Positions 27,493 through 36,666 of a DNA stretch of 64,000 bases are shown here, one piece after another. Made by a program: the position numbers and the translations under genes. Positions within the stretch are counted from its first letter, which is position 1. Every line of letters begins with the position of its first letter. Source of the DNA: Janthinobacterium sp. SUN073. GTDB lineage: Bacteria > Pseudomonadota > Gammaproteobacteria > Burkholderiales > Burkholderiaceae_D. The notes beneath the pieces were generated by a model. The model was not told the DNA's origin and did not search any database. It saw only the letters and a program-made list of their open reading frames with translations. Where the stretch lies: NCBI RefSeq assembly GCF_030397665.1, contig NZ_JAPUBT010000002.1:157383-221382 (forward strand). Reading direction: 5' to 3'.

Positions 27493-28641
27493 GTGAATAG
27501 TACCCGCAACCATCATATCGACGCCCTGCGCGGCGCGGCCATCCTGTGCGTGCTGCTGCTGCACTTCGCGCTGGCCTATGGCTTGAAGAACAGCCCGCTC
27601 GTCGTTCTGCCGACGTGGCTATTGAAAGCCGCCTACCAGGGCAATTACGGCGTGACCATGTTTTTCGTCATTTCCGGCTATTTGATCACCTCGACCTCGC
27701 TGCGCCGTTGGGGCGACCTGGCGCGCATCGACCTGGCCGTGTTTTATGCCTACCGCATCGCCCGCCTGCTACCGTCTCTGCTGCTGGCCCTGTCCCTGAT
27801 CGTGCTGCTGGGCGTGCTGGACGTGCCCTTCTTTGCCAATTCCGATGGCGGCAAGGACTTGCCAGCCAGCTATTTCGTCATCGCCATCGCTTCCGTGCTG
27901 ACCTTCTGGCACAACGTGCTGATGCAAAGCGCCGGGTATTTCAATTACTGCCTGAACGTGTACTGGTCGCTGTCCGTCGAGGAAATGTTTTACCTGCTGT
28001 TGCCGCTGTCGTGCCGCCTGCTGCGCCGGCGCCAGGCGATCATGCTGCTGTGTGGCGCCGCCATCGTGGCCGGCCCCGTCTACCGCAGCTTGCACGCGGA
28101 CAACGAAATCTATTTCATGTACGGCTACCTTGCCTGTTTCGACGCCATCGCCATCGGCTGCCTGACGGCCCTGCTGACGCAACACTGGCAGCCGGGCGCG
28201 CGTGCCGGGCAACTGTTGCGTTGGGCGGCGGGCCTGGCCCTGGCGGCCGTGTACGTGCGCGGCATCGGCGGCCATGAAGCCTTCGGCTTCAGCGCGATCG
28301 CGCTGGCCAGCGCCGCCTTCATCGTGGGCGCCACGGCGGGCCAGACGACCAGCCAGGGCCGCTCCGGCCCGCTGCAATGGCTGGGACGCCACAGCTATGA
28401 GCTGTACTTGTTCCATATCATCGTGCTGGCCGCCATGCGTAACGTGGTCGACAAGGCGGGTCTGGGCTATGCGGAGCGCTTGCCGTGGCTGGCGCTGTTC
28501 CTGGCTGCGACGGCGCTGGTGGCCGCCCTCGTCGCCCGCTATGTGTCCGAACCGGCGAATGCCGCCCTGCGCCGGCGCTTCCTGGGCGCCGCCGCGCCCG
28601 CGCCTGCGCGCGCGGGCGACAGCCCTGGAGCGACGCCTTGA
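27493..28641 (+). CDS. Acyltransferase 3 family membrane protein
   Basis: A 382-residue membrane O-acyltransferase. The N-terminal signature HIDALRGAAILCVLLLHFAL contains the D-x-L-R-G and His typical of the family, followed by about ten membrane segments and SVEEMFYLLLPL. Such enzymes acetylate or succinylate surface polysaccharides, lipids or small molecules in the inner membrane. The start is GTG 27493, with AAGGA 7 bases upstream. It is divergent from the DASS transporter and stands alone. Confidence 0.88.
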   Translation: MNSTRNHHIDALRGAAILCVLLLHFALAYGLKNSPLVVLPTWLLKAAYQGNYGVTMFFVISGYLITSTSLRRWGDLARIDLAVFYAYRIARLLPSLLLALSLIVLLGVLDVPFFANSDGGKDLPASYFVIAIASVLTFWHNVLMQSAGYFNYCLNVYWSLSVEEMFYLLLPLSCRLLRRRQAIMLLCGAAIVAGPVYRSLHADNEIYFMYGYLACFDAIAIGCLTALLTQHWQPGARAGQLLRWAAGLALAAVYVRGIGGHEAFGFSAIALASAAFIVGATAGQTTSQGRSGPLQWLGRHSYELYLFHIIVLAAMRNVVDKAGLGYAERLPWLALFLAATALVAALVARYVSEPANAALRRRFLGAAAPAPARAGDSPGATP

Positions 28642-28874
28642 AAAAGTGAGCCAGGTCAAGAGAGCGCATGCCCACCGCCCGTTTCCGGGCGAATTTCAGC
28701 CCCGCCTTGCCATTCGCACTATAATGTCGGCACCGCGTGCGGCAGCAATGGCGGCGATAGACGGTAACAATTTCGTGTGGACGCCAGTACAATAGCGTCT
28801 GGGCCTACACAGGGTTTCACTTTTGCCAGCAGTTGCCAGCAACTAACCATTTTTTTGACCAGCCAACAAATACT

Positions 28875-29648
28875 ATGAGTTCGATGAATGAAGAGCGCGT
28901 TTTAAGCGTGCACCACTGGACGGATACCCTGTTCTCCTTTACCACCACGCGCGACCCGTCGCTGCGTTTCTCGAATGGCCATTTCACCATGATCGGCCTG
29001 CGCGTCGATGGCAAGCCCTTGCTGCGCGCCTACAGTATCGCCAGCGCCAATTACGAAGAGCACCTGGAATTTTTCAGCATCAAGGTGCCGGGCGGTCCAT
29101 TGACGTCGCGTTTGCAACACTTGCAAGTGGGCGACACCGTCATCGTCGGCCGCAAGCCGACGGGCACCCTGGTGTCCGACTACCTGCTGCCAGGCAAACG
29201 CCTGTACATGCTGTCAACGGGCACGGGCCTGGCGCCATTCCTCAGCATCGTGCGCGATCCGGACATCTACGAGCGCTTCGACCAGCTGATCCTCGTGCAC
29301 GGCGTGCGCCAGGTCGATGAACTGGCCTACCGCGAGCTGCTGGAAGAACACCTGCCGAAGCATGAATTCCTGGGTGAAATGGTCAGCGACAAGCTGCGCT
29401 ACTACCCGACCGTGACGCGCGAAGATTTCCGCAACATGGGCCGCATCACGGCACTGATCGAGAACGGCAAACTGGCCGAAGACCTGGGCTTGCCGGAGCT
29501 GAACCCGGCCGAAGACCGTGTCATGATCTGCGGCAGCTCGGACATGCTGCGCGACCTGAAGGAAATGCTGGAAGCGCGTGGCTTCAAGGAAGGCAATACC
29601 TCGACGCCTGGCGACTTCGTCGTCGAGCGCGCGTTCGCCGAGAAGTAA
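28875..29648 (+). CDS. fpr: Ferredoxin--NADP+ reductase
   Basis: A 257-residue FAD-dependent reductase that moves electrons between NADPH and ferredoxin or flavodoxin, important in oxidative stress and Fe-S cluster upkeep. The FAD motif RAYSIAS (residues about 50-56) is clear. NADP-binding elements are STGTGLAPFLSI and MICGSSDML. The C-terminus ends ...GDFVVERAFAEK, the standard bacterial subclass form. ATG 28875 is chosen since it gives the usual family length; the ribosome site is weak. A strong terminator follows. Confidence 0.95.
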   Translation: MSSMNEERVLSVHHWTDTLFSFTTTRDPSLRFSNGHFTMIGLRVDGKPLLRAYSIASANYEEHLEFFSIKVPGGPLTSRLQHLQVGDTVIVGRKPTGTLVSDYLLPGKRLYMLSTGTGLAPFLSIVRDPDIYERFDQLILVHGVRQVDELAYRELLEEHLPKHEFLGEMVSDKLRYYPTVTREDFRNMGRITALIENGKLAEDLGLPELNPAEDRVMICGSSDMLRDLKEMLEARGFKEGNTSTPGDFVVERAFAEK

Positions 29649-29666
29649 TCCAGCGTGTTCTCCAGG

Positions 29667-29709
29667 GGCCCGGTCCCGCCGCAGCTTGCGGCGGGACCGG
29701 GCCTTTTTT
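29667..29709 (+). terminator. Rho-independent terminator after fpr
   Basis: A perfect 16-bp stem GGCCCGGTCCCGCCGC / GCGGCGGGACCGGGCC, 5-base loop, followed by six T. This is a textbook intrinsic terminator, 19 bp after the fpr stop and between convergent genes. Confidence 0.95.
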
Positions 29710-29718
29710 GTTGGCGGC

Positions 29719-31368
29719 TCAGCGCACCAGCGCCGGCGTGCCGCGCTGGTAGTGCAAGCCATTCATGAAGCGCTGCACGGGCTGAAAGGCACCGCTGAGG
29801 ATATCGTCATGCGCCGCGTAATAGCGCGTCTCGATCTTCAGCAAGCCCAGCACGGTCGCATCGAGCTTGTCCGTCTGATACGGCCGGTTTTCCAGCGCGG
29901 CGCGCGCGGCCCCCGATTGCGGCGCTTGCTGGTTGTTCCAGATCAACATGGGAATTTCATAACCGCTCTTGTCGGAGGCGGAATGGCCCGCGTGATTGCG
30001 GCTGTAGCCGACTTCCTGTCCATGGTCGGAAACGAACAGCAGCGAGGCGGCGCGCCCGGCCTTGGCTGTGTCGGCCATGCCGATCAGGGTGCCCAGCACA
30101 TAATCGCCATAGCGGATGGCGTTATCGTACTCATCGCGCTGGTGGCGTATCCAGCTGGACCTGCCCTGGCTGGCCATCTGCGCGCTGACGGCATCCCGCG
30201 CCTGGTCGAAATGCGCAAAGTGGCGGGGATAGCGCATGTCGTAGCTGGGATGGGCGCCCAGCAAATGCACGACGATGAGCTTTTTCGGTGCCGTATCGGC
30301 CAGCGCGTGGGCGAACGGCTGGAACAGGTTGCCGTCGAAATTGTTTTCGCCGCGGCCAGTACCGTAGTTGATGAAGTCGCTTTCATCGGCCTGGCCCGCC
30401 AGCAGCCCGATCCAACCGTCGTTGCGCGTCTGGTTCGAGACCCAGAACGTCTTGTAGCCGGCCGCCTCGGCCAGCATCAGCAAATTCGGCTTGGCCATCC
30501 ACGCATCGGGGTTGCCGATATCGGCCGGCGTGAGCATCGTCATCATCGATTCCACCGTGCTGGATGCGGGCGAAATCACATCATTGAACACCAGCAGTTT
30601 CGCACGCATGGCATCGAGCCGGGGCGTGGTGGCGCGCGGGTAGCCGTACAGCGACATCGAGGCGCGATTGGTGCTCTCGCCGATCACCAGAATGACGGTG
30701 CGCGCATCCTCGCCCGCATAGCGCACATGCCAGTCGCGCGGCGCGGCCATGGCCGCCGTCAGCGCCTGCTGCATCGATTGCATCGCTGCCAGCTGGGCGC
30801 TGTACTGCTGGTAGCGCAGCGGCCAGAACAGGGCCGGATTTTCGCGCCGCATGGTGGTATTGACGTGCAGCAGCACAAGAAAAACGGCCATGCTGATGGC
30901 AAAGCATTTTTGCGCCAGGCCCGGCGCGCTACTGGCGCGCGCCGCTTGCCAGCGCAACAGCTGGCGGTCGGCCAGCAGCACGGCCGCCGTCACGAGCACA
31001 AACCAGCCTGCCGCTTGCGCCAGCGCGATGCTGTTGTGCAGGAAAAACTCGCCCGTCTCGGCTTGATCTGTCGCAAACATCGCCTGTAAAACGGCATTCG
31101 GATTGGGCCGCATGCCAAAATAGCCACGCAAGAAGCCCTTGATGGCGGCGTCGAGGTAAAACACGGGCACCACGATGCGCAGCAGCACGGTGACCGCGCT
31201 GGTGCTGGAACTGCCACGCCACGCGTGCAGCACGCCGCCCACGCCAAGCAGGAAGGCCGCCAGCAAGACGCACAATTTCAGGCATTCGTTCGCACTTAAC
31301 TGATCGAAGAGGAAGAACAACAGCAGGCCAGCAATGCTGAACAGGACACGGCAAAACAGAATCAGCAT
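29719..31368 (-). CDS. Phosphoethanolamine transferase (EptA/CptA-like sulfatase family)
   Basis: A 549-residue inner-membrane enzyme with four to five N-terminal membrane segments and a periplasmic alkaline-phosphatase-type domain. The nucleophile motif is VIGESTNRASMSLYGY (Thr in GEST). Metal-site regions are YDNAIRYGDYVLG and LFVSDHGQEVGYSRNHAGHSAS. The family transfers phosphoethanolamine from phosphatidylethanolamine to lipopolysaccharide or other envelope glycans, altering surface charge. Its target here (lipid A or core) cannot be decided. It stands alone, convergent to fpr. Confidence 0.88.
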   Translation of the reverse strand: MLILFCRVLFSIAGLLLFFLFDQLSANECLKLCVLLAAFLLGVGGVLHAWRGSSSTSAVTVLLRIVVPVFYLDAAIKGFLRGYFGMRPNPNAVLQAMFATDQAETGEFFLHNSIALAQAAGWFVLVTAAVLLADRQLLRWQAARASSAPGLAQKCFAISMAVFLVLLHVNTTMRRENPALFWPLRYQQYSAQLAAMQSMQQALTAAMAAPRDWHVRYAGEDARTVILVIGESTNRASMSLYGYPRATTPRLDAMRAKLLVFNDVISPASSTVESMMTMLTPADIGNPDAWMAKPNLLMLAEAAGYKTFWVSNQTRNDGWIGLLAGQADESDFINYGTGRGENNFDGNLFQPFAHALADTAPKKLIVVHLLGAHPSYDMRYPRHFAHFDQARDAVSAQMASQGRSSWIRHQRDEYDNAIRYGDYVLGTLIGMADTAKAGRAASLLFVSDHGQEVGYSRNHAGHSASDKSGYEIPMLIWNNQQAPQSGAARAALENRPYQTDKLDATVLGLLKIETRYYAAHDDILSGAFQPVQRFMNGLHYQRGTPALVR

Positions 31369-31567
31369 GGAGGCGACAGGAAGTAAGCATTGAACAGGGA
31401 CAAGCCCGCGCGAACGGGCCAGCGATTGTAGCGTAGTCCCTTGCCACCTGCACCATCAATTCATGTGCGCTCCTGACAGAAATTGTCAGTGCTTTTTATT
31501 ATGCTTTCGGCACCAGCAGGCTAGCCAGCCTGTAACATTGATATCTCCACCTGCGACAGGACACTCC

Positions 31568-32140
31568 ATGACACGTGCCATCACCATACTGACCGAGAAC
31601 TTTGCCGATTGGGAAACCGCCCTGATCAATTCCACGGCGCGCCTGTATTACGGCTTTTACACGCAGTTCGCCACGCCGGGCGGCCTGCCCGTCACCTCAT
31701 CCGGTGGCATGCTGGTCACGCCGCAACTGGCGCTGGAAGAGATTGTGCTCGATGAACTCGATTTGCTGATGGTGTGTGGCGGCAGCCACTGGCAAAGCGG
31801 CAAGGCGCCCGACCTGGGTCCCTTGCTGCGTGCCGCCCGCGACAAGAATATTGTGCTGGCCGGCATTTGCGACGGCACGCGCGTGCTGGCGCAGGCAGGC
31901 GTGCTCGACACCGTGCGCCATACGTCCAACAGTGCGGACAACCTGTTGCAAACGGGCTATGCGGGCGCGGCCCTGTACCAGGACGTACCGTGGGCCGTGG
32001 CCGACCAGCGTGTCGTTACGGCACCGGGCACGGCGCCCGTCAGTTTTACGCGGGAAGTGCTGCGCAGCCTGGGCATTCACGACGACAACCTGACGGCCTA
32101 CCTGGCCATGCACGGGGCCGAGCACGGCCAGCCTAGCTGA
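31568..32140 (+). CDS. DJ-1/PfpI family protein
   Basis: A 190-residue class I glutamine-amidotransferase-like protein. The nucleophile elbow LAGICDGTRVLAQAG gives Cys101, with an acidic residue in the preceding sheet (ITILTENFADWE). These proteins act as deglycases, chaperones or peptidases; the exact reaction is unknown. ATG 31568 has AGGACA about 7 bases upstream. Its 3' end overlaps the convergent hypothetical gene by 8 bp. Confidence 0.88.
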   Translation: MTRAITILTENFADWETALINSTARLYYGFYTQFATPGGLPVTSSGGMLVTPQLALEEIVLDELDLLMVCGGSHWQSGKAPDLGPLLRAARDKNIVLAGICDGTRVLAQAGVLDTVRHTSNSADNLLQTGYAGAALYQDVPWAVADQRVVTAPGTAPVSFTREVLRSLGIHDDNLTAYLAMHGAEHGQPS

Positions 32141-32780
32141 TTCCGCCCGGCTCCACAGCACCCAGCTCAACTACCGTGAACGCCGGCTGGTATGAAAGAT
32201 GGGCCGCCGGATCGATGAAGCAGCCGGAAAAACCTCCTGCGCCGGCGGGATCGCAGTCAAAGCGCCCGTTTGTCGTATCAAGCATGCGGTTCCAGAAGGC
32301 ATTTCTGCGCACGGTATTCGGTATCCTGCCGAGTTCTGATCTGCCCTCGATGTCATGCCACACTTGCAGTCCGTCCGCATTCACATGGCACACTGTCGCA
32401 TCCTTGCCGCTCAAGCCGCCGGTCAGCTGCATAGGCAGCAGGCCAGCGTCGTCCAGCACCCGGTAGATGCGCGACCAGATCAGGGTGCCGATGCCGCACT
32501 GCATCAGGGCCGACGGCAACTGGAAGTCGATGATGTGCAAGACCAGGCCCACTCCCTGCGCATGGAAGATTTTTTCCCTGTAACAATGGCTGGCACGCGC
32601 TCGCAACGGGGGCTCCGGATCCGTATACACGACGCTCACGCACACCTGGCCGCAGGTCCCCATCAGGCTCCCGCTGACGCATTCCCAGTCGAGCTGGACG
32701 CGGACATCCACGGGCGCCCTGCCCTGCTTAAACACCAACTGGCAGGCCGATACCCTGGACGACTTGACAATACCGCTCAT
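32133..32780 (-). CDS. Hypothetical protein, Cys-rich
   Basis: A 215-residue protein of unknown family. The visible composition is beta-rich with about nine Cys, no signal peptide and no membrane segment. It has a soluble C-terminal half with GRIPNTVRRNAFWNRML and FIDPAAHLSYQPAFTVVELG. It lies 20 bp downstream of the serine hydrolase gene, in the same direction, so the two may be cotranscribed. Its 3' end overlaps that of the DJ-1/PfpI gene by 8 bp. Confidence 0.6.
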   Translation of the reverse strand: MSGIVKSSRVSACQLVFKQGRAPVDVRVQLDWECVSGSLMGTCGQVCVSVVYTDPEPPLRARASHCYREKIFHAQGVGLVLHIIDFQLPSALMQCGIGTLIWSRIYRVLDDAGLLPMQLTGGLSGKDATVCHVNADGLQVWHDIEGRSELGRIPNTVRRNAFWNRMLDTTNGRFDCDPAGAGGFSGCFIDPAAHLSYQPAFTVVELGAVEPGGIS

Positions 32781-32800
32781 ATTGCATTCTCCATCATGCC

Positions 32801-34243
32801 TTAGTTCTCCAGGCCTTTCAGGCGTTCCACCGCATGCATGTTACCCGCATCCAGCTCCAGCGAACGGCGGTAATGCGTGATGGCCAGCGCCGTGGCGCCA
32901 TCGGCCTCGTACGCTTCGGCCAGGCTGTCGTGGCCATTCGCCCCTTGCGGGTACAGTTGCACACCTAGCTGGAAAACGGCGACCGCCTGTTTCGGCTGCT
33001 GCCGGCGCAGCAGGCGGTAGCCCCAGGCATTCAAGTCGTCTTCGGTGGGGGCGGACAGGCCGTGCTGGCGCCGGATGGCCGCCTGTTTCTGCTCCAGCCC
33101 TTCAAAGCCTGTGCTGGCCGCTTTGTTGCGCAATAAATGCGCGGCATACGCGCCGCCCCGCTGCTGGCGCAGGGCGGGAATATAGAAGCCGGCTACGGTA
33201 TCGATCAGCTGTTCCGGCTGGCCGCCGGCCAGGTTGCTGAGGATAATGACAGCCAGGCCATCATCCGGATACACATAAAAGGCGGAACGGGCGCCGCCGA
33301 TGCCGGCCACGGCGCGGTGGCCATCGCGGCCGATGATGGGCCAGCCCAGCGCCCACGGCGCCGGCTTGCCGTCATTCAAGCTGGTCGGCTGCCACAGCCG
33401 TGCCACGCTGGCGGGCGCCAGCAAGCGCCCCGACTGCAGTGCGATGAGCCAGTTCGCCAGCTCGCCCGCATTGCTGTTGATGCCGGCCCCCGCACGCATG
33501 AACACGGGGAAATCCTCGATCACGTTACGGTAAGCATTGCCGCCCCGGTCCAGCACGTAGGAACTGGCCTTGCCCGCGACCACGTCCTTCGCGTCGCCAA
33601 AGCCGCTGTGCGGCATGCCGGCCACGTCAAACTGCCGGCGCTGGATGAAGGAGACAAAGGGCTGGCCACTTTGCCGCTCGATCAATTGTGCCAGCAACAC
33701 GTAATTGGTCTGGTTATAGCGATAGCGTTCGCCTGGCTGGGCTTCCACCGGCAGCGCCTGCACGGCTGTCCACGCCGCGTCGGCGTCGTCCGGCTGCGGC
33801 CCCACCAGCTTGCCGCTGCGCTGGTCCAGCACATCGGGCAAGCCCGAAGTATGGTTGAGCAATTGCGTCACCGTCACGGCTTGCCAGGCCGATGGCAGTC
33901 CCGCCAGGTACTGACCGATGGGCGCCGCCAGGTCGATCTTGCCCTCCTGCACCAGCTGCATCACGGCCACGCCGGCAAACGCCTTGCTTGCCGAATTGAT
34001 GGAAAACAGGCTGGCGTCCGTCACCGGCACCTGGTATTGCAGGCTGGCCAGGCCGAAATTGCGCTTGAGCACGACCTTGCCACCCTGGATCACCGCCAGT
34101 TGCAGTCCTGGAATCTGGCGCTCCCGCATTTCGCTGCGCACGAAGGCGGCAATCTCCTGTTCCGCGCGCGATGCCTGAGACTGGCTGGCGGGGGCGGCGG
34201 CTAGCGCCATGACGAGCAGGACGGACGGAAGGCGTGGCTTCAC
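32801..34243 (-). CDS. Serine hydrolase (class C beta-lactamase-like) with TPR-like C-terminus
   Basis: A 480-residue exported enzyme with a signal peptide (cleavage near SQA). The catalytic SxxK motif is SASK at residues 84-87, and a Tyr-x-Asn-like motif appears in RYRYNQTNYVLLAQLIE. The third element (H/K-x-G) is not obvious, though GVIL-type strands and WALGWPIIGRDGHRAVAGIGG lie in the right region. After about residue 390 a helical tail (LKQAVAVFQLGVQLYPQGANGHDSLAEAYEADGATALAITHY) reads as tetratricopeptide repeats. Family members are esterases, peptidases or penicillin-recognising enzymes; the substrate is unknown. Confidence 0.85.
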   Translation of the reverse strand: MKPRLPSVLLVMALAAAPASQSQASRAEQEIAAFVRSEMRERQIPGLQLAVIQGGKVVLKRNFGLASLQYQVPVTDASLFSINSASKAFAGVAVMQLVQEGKIDLAAPIGQYLAGLPSAWQAVTVTQLLNHTSGLPDVLDQRSGKLVGPQPDDADAAWTAVQALPVEAQPGERYRYNQTNYVLLAQLIERQSGQPFVSFIQRRQFDVAGMPHSGFGDAKDVVAGKASSYVLDRGGNAYRNVIEDFPVFMRAGAGINSNAGELANWLIALQSGRLLAPASVARLWQPTSLNDGKPAPWALGWPIIGRDGHRAVAGIGGARSAFYVYPDDGLAVIILSNLAGGQPEQLIDTVAGFYIPALRQQRGGAYAAHLLRNKAASTGFEGLEQKQAAIRRQHGLSAPTEDDLNAWGYRLLRRQQPKQAVAVFQLGVQLYPQGANGHDSLAEAYEADGATALAITHYRRSLELDAGNMHAVERLKGLEN

Positions 34244-34328
34244 TATGCGGCTTTCGACAGTTGCAAACGGAATCGCAGCATCCCATACCTATTTATCAAC
34301 GTCAACGACAATCTTGCCAGTAAGAAAG

Positions 34329-34658
34329 TTACTCTTCCAGCCACACATCTTCATAGCCTTCGCGGTCGAGAATGAATTTGGCGCCGCTGGGCAAGGCCAG
34401 GTAATCGACCACTTGCGGCAGCATGTCATGCAGGTGTTCCGCATGCAGGGGCTGGTAAAAGCCGCTGGCGTCGTCGTGTTCGCCGCAGTGGATAAACCAG
34501 CTGATGGTGCCGTTTTCTGGCAGCACGATGCGCGTGCCGTAGATGGGCGATTGGTCCAGGCTGCCGATGGCCAGGGCCACCATGGGCTCGGGCGCCTGCG
34601 CCGGCAAGCCGAATTTGTCGCAGATACGCTGCTGTGTTTTGCTGATCGGTACGGTCAT
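34329..34658 (-). CDS. Imm33-like immunity-type protein
   Basis: A 109-residue soluble protein: QQRICDKFGL, then PIYGTRIVLPENGTISWFIHCGE, FYQPLHAEHL, and at the end GAKFILDREGYEDVWLEE. This order (G-W/S-W-x-I-x-x-G-E, P-L-H-x-x-H-L, G-Y-x-D-V-W) resembles small proteins annotated as Imm33-like, a group linked to bacterial toxin immunity. The match is from memory of the pattern, so it is moderate. ATG 34658 follows GAGGG by 4 bases. It starts 7 bp after the stop of the next upstream gene, indicating a two-gene operon. No toxin gene is adjacent. Confidence 0.65.
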   Translation of the reverse strand: MTVPISKTQQRICDKFGLPAQAPEPMVALAIGSLDQSPIYGTRIVLPENGTISWFIHCGEHDDASGFYQPLHAEHLHDMLPQVVDYLALPSGAKFILDREGYEDVWLEE

Positions 34659-34665
34659 GCTGCCC

Positions 34666-35046
34666 TCAGGATCCGATGTATTGATAATGCAGGCGCAGCG
34701 CGCCATCGTGGCCGGACATTTCCAGGTGCAAGGTCGCTTCGCCCGGCTTGCCATCGGCCAGCAACAGGCATTCCAGACCCAGCGGCCCGCAATCGGTGGC
34801 ATACACATCGACGGCGGGACGGCCACCCTTGCCCGGCACAAAGGCCTCGGCCAGCGGCGCCAGCGACAGCGCCTGGTTCGCCGCAAAATAGCTGTCGAGC
34901 ATCTCGATGATCTCGTCGGCCACGCCCGGCGACAGCGACCAGTCGAGTTGCAGCGCAAGCGGATCGCGCAGGTCGAGCGTCTGCACGAAGGCCGCCGCCT
35001 GTGCATATGCCTGTTGCCGCAGGCTGTCGGTCATGCGCATTTCCAT
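34666..35046 (-). CDS. Hypothetical protein paired with Imm33-like gene
   Basis: A 126-residue soluble protein, mostly helical in its first half (LRQQAYAQAAAFVQTLDLRDPLALQLDW), then beta-rich (GRPAVDVYATDCGPLGLECLLLADG...ATLHLEMSGHDGALRLHYQYIG). No family is recognised. ATG 35046 is preceded by GGAG at 8 bases. It is immediately upstream of the Imm33-like gene and overlaps nothing else. Function unknown; cotranscription suggests a shared role. Confidence 0.7.
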   Translation of the reverse strand: MEMRMTDSLRQQAYAQAAAFVQTLDLRDPLALQLDWSLSPGVADEIIEMLDSYFAANQALSLAPLAEAFVPGKGGRPAVDVYATDCGPLGLECLLLADGKPGEATLHLEMSGHDGALRLHYQYIGS

Positions 35047-35162
35047 GCTGCGACTCCTCTCTCTTGAACAGGCGCCATTATAGTGCGCGGCCTGGCCGAC
35101 GCCGCACGGTCGCCATGCCGGCAGTTGCATGACAGTACGGCAACCCTGTAAAGTGGGCCACG

Positions 35163-35564
35163 ATGAAAAAAACCTACCATGGCAGTTGCCACTGCGGCGC
35201 CGTGCGCTTCGCGGCCGAGATCGACCTGGCGGCCACTAGCCTGCGCTGCAATTGTTCCTATTGCCTGAAAATCCGCTGCTGGGCCAGCCTGGTGCCGCCC
35301 TCGGCCTTCCACCTGCTGGCCGGAGAAGTGGACTTGAGCGAATACCGCTTCGGCGCCGGCCGCGAACGTCATTATTTTTGCCGCCATTGCGGCGTGCGGC
35401 CGTTCGGTCGCGGCGATTCTGTGCGCAGCGGCCCGTTTGTCGGCATCGGCGTGAATTGCCTCGACGATGCGTCGGTGGCCGAACTGGCCCAGGTGCCCGT
35501 CACCTTTGTCGATGGCTGGCATGACGAGTGGGACACGCCGCCGCAGGAAACGCGGCATCTGTAA
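35163..35564 (+). CDS. GFA family (CENP-V/GFA domain) zinc protein
   Basis: A 133-residue protein of the glutathione-dependent formaldehyde-activating fold. Zinc ligands are visible as CHCGAVRF near residue 9, CNCSYC near residue 29 and CRHCGVRPF near residue 71. The founding member condenses formaldehyde with glutathione, but many homologues have other or unknown roles. It stands alone, divergent from the Imm33-like pair. Confidence 0.88.
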   Translation: MKKTYHGSCHCGAVRFAAEIDLAATSLRCNCSYCLKIRCWASLVPPSAFHLLAGEVDLSEYRFGAGRERHYFCRHCGVRPFGRGDSVRSGPFVGIGVNCLDDASVAELAQVPVTFVDGWHDEWDTPPQETRHL

Positions 35565-35675
35565 GGCAAGAAGGACGCCAGGGAGAGGAGATGCGGGGGA
35601 CGTCATGTCGCGGGCGGCCAGATAAGCATGCGGTCCCCGTTGTCTGGATCCGCATTCTGGGCGATAATTACGCCC

Positions 35676-35924
35676 ATGAACGATACCACCACCTTACCCC
35701 CATTGCCCGATCGCCTGTCGATCGACCCTAGCAGCCCTTTCCACGTTGCAGCCGTGTTCGAGAATGACGTCGGCATCCGCTTCAACGACAAGGAACGACT
35801 TGATGTGGAAGAATATTGCATCAGCGAACGCTGGATCAAGGTCGCTTCCACCAAGTCCCTCGACCGCCGCGGCCGTCCGCTGCAGATCAAGCTGAAGGGC
35901 AAAGTCGAAGCGTTTTACCGCTAA
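35676..35924 (+). CDS. DUF3297 family small protein
   Basis: An 82-residue protein starting at ATG 35676. The family pattern is visible throughout: LPDRLSIDPSSPFHVAAVFENDVGIRFNDKER, then DVEEYCISERWIKV and RGRPLQIKLKGKVEAFYR. The fold is small and basic and the function is unknown. A hairpin terminator follows 24 bp after the stop. Confidence 0.88.
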   Translation: MNDTTTLPPLPDRLSIDPSSPFHVAAVFENDVGIRFNDKERLDVEEYCISERWIKVASTKSLDRRGRPLQIKLKGKVEAFYR

Positions 35925-35947
35925 GCAACACCTACAGCTGTCATCGA

Positions 35948-35971
35948 GGCCGATTTCCATCGGCCTTTTTT
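35948..35971 (+). terminator. Rho-independent terminator
   Basis: GGCCGA / TCGGCC stem with a 6-base loop followed by six T, located between the DUF3297 gene and the convergent lipoprotein gene. Confidence 0.85.
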
Positions 35972-36003
35972 ACGTCTGCAGGTATTGCTCAGCCGCGTAG
36001 CGA

Positions 36004-36666
36004 TCAAGCCGCCGGTGGCGGCTGGTAAGCGCAAAAGCCGGGCCACTGGTCGCGGCTGTCGCACACTTTCAGGCAGCCTTTATTGTCCTTGAAGGTGGCG
36101 ACGACCTTGATGGGGAAGCCATATTGGGGCGTGCTGGCCAGGAAGGCGGACGGGCAGCTTTGCTCGTTGCTGAAGCGGAAAGTGATTTCTTCGCGGCGGC
36201 CCTTGCGCTCAAAGCCCAGCATGAAGGTTTCATTGCTGTTCCACTGCGCCTTGCCCGGCACGCGGAAGCGGTAGCGCGGACTGCCCGGCTGCTGGCCTTC
36301 GACGTGTTGGGCATCAACCCGCTGGCCGAAGACGCGGCTGCTGGCCGTGGCCGTCTCGACCTTGGCAACTGGATATACCACGGCAAACATGTAAGTGCCG
36401 GCAAAACCCTGGTCGAAACCGAGGCCCTTCTGGTAGAACGGCACGACGATGTGCGGCGCGCCCGCGTATTCCACCGTGTTGCGGGCCGTCACGCGCGACG
36501 TCAGCTTGTCATCGGGCGCCTGCCCGAAGACCACATCCAGTTCCAGCAACGCTTCTTGCTTGTCGATATCTTGTGCCAGGTAATCCTTGGGGAATAGCTC
36601 GCCGTGCACGCAGCCGGCCAGCAAGGACGCGGCGAGGCAGCCGACGAGGAGTTTAGGTAGTGTCAT
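36004..36666 (-). CDS. Predicted lipoprotein
   Basis: A 220-residue lipoprotein: MTLPKLLVGCLAASLLAGC gives a lipobox LLAGC with Cys at about residue 19. The mature part is beta-rich, with GLGFDQGFAGTYMFAVVYPVAKVETATASSRVFGQRV, and ends with Cys-containing CLKVCDSRDQWPGFCAY. Function unknown. The start ATG 36666 overlaps the stop of the upstream gene by ATGA and has GAAGGA upstream, so it is translationally coupled to it. Confidence 0.8.
   Translation of the reverse strand: MTLPKLLVGCLAASLLAGCVHGELFPKDYLAQDIDKQEALLELDVVFGQAPDDKLTSRVTARNTVEYAGAPHIVVPFYQKGLGFDQGFAGTYMFAVVYPVAKVETATASSRVFGQRVDAQHVEGQQPGSPRYRFRVPGKAQWNSNETFMLGFERKGRREEITFRFSNEQSCPSAFLASTPQYGFPIKVVATFKDNKGCLKVCDSRDQWPGFCAYQPPPAA

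Noticed and set aside
34329-35006. A 225-codon minus-strand frame spanning the Imm33-like pair
   Set aside because: Only its 3' part is real; the 5' part is an out-of-frame reading of the upstream gene, and ATG 34658 has its own ribosome site.
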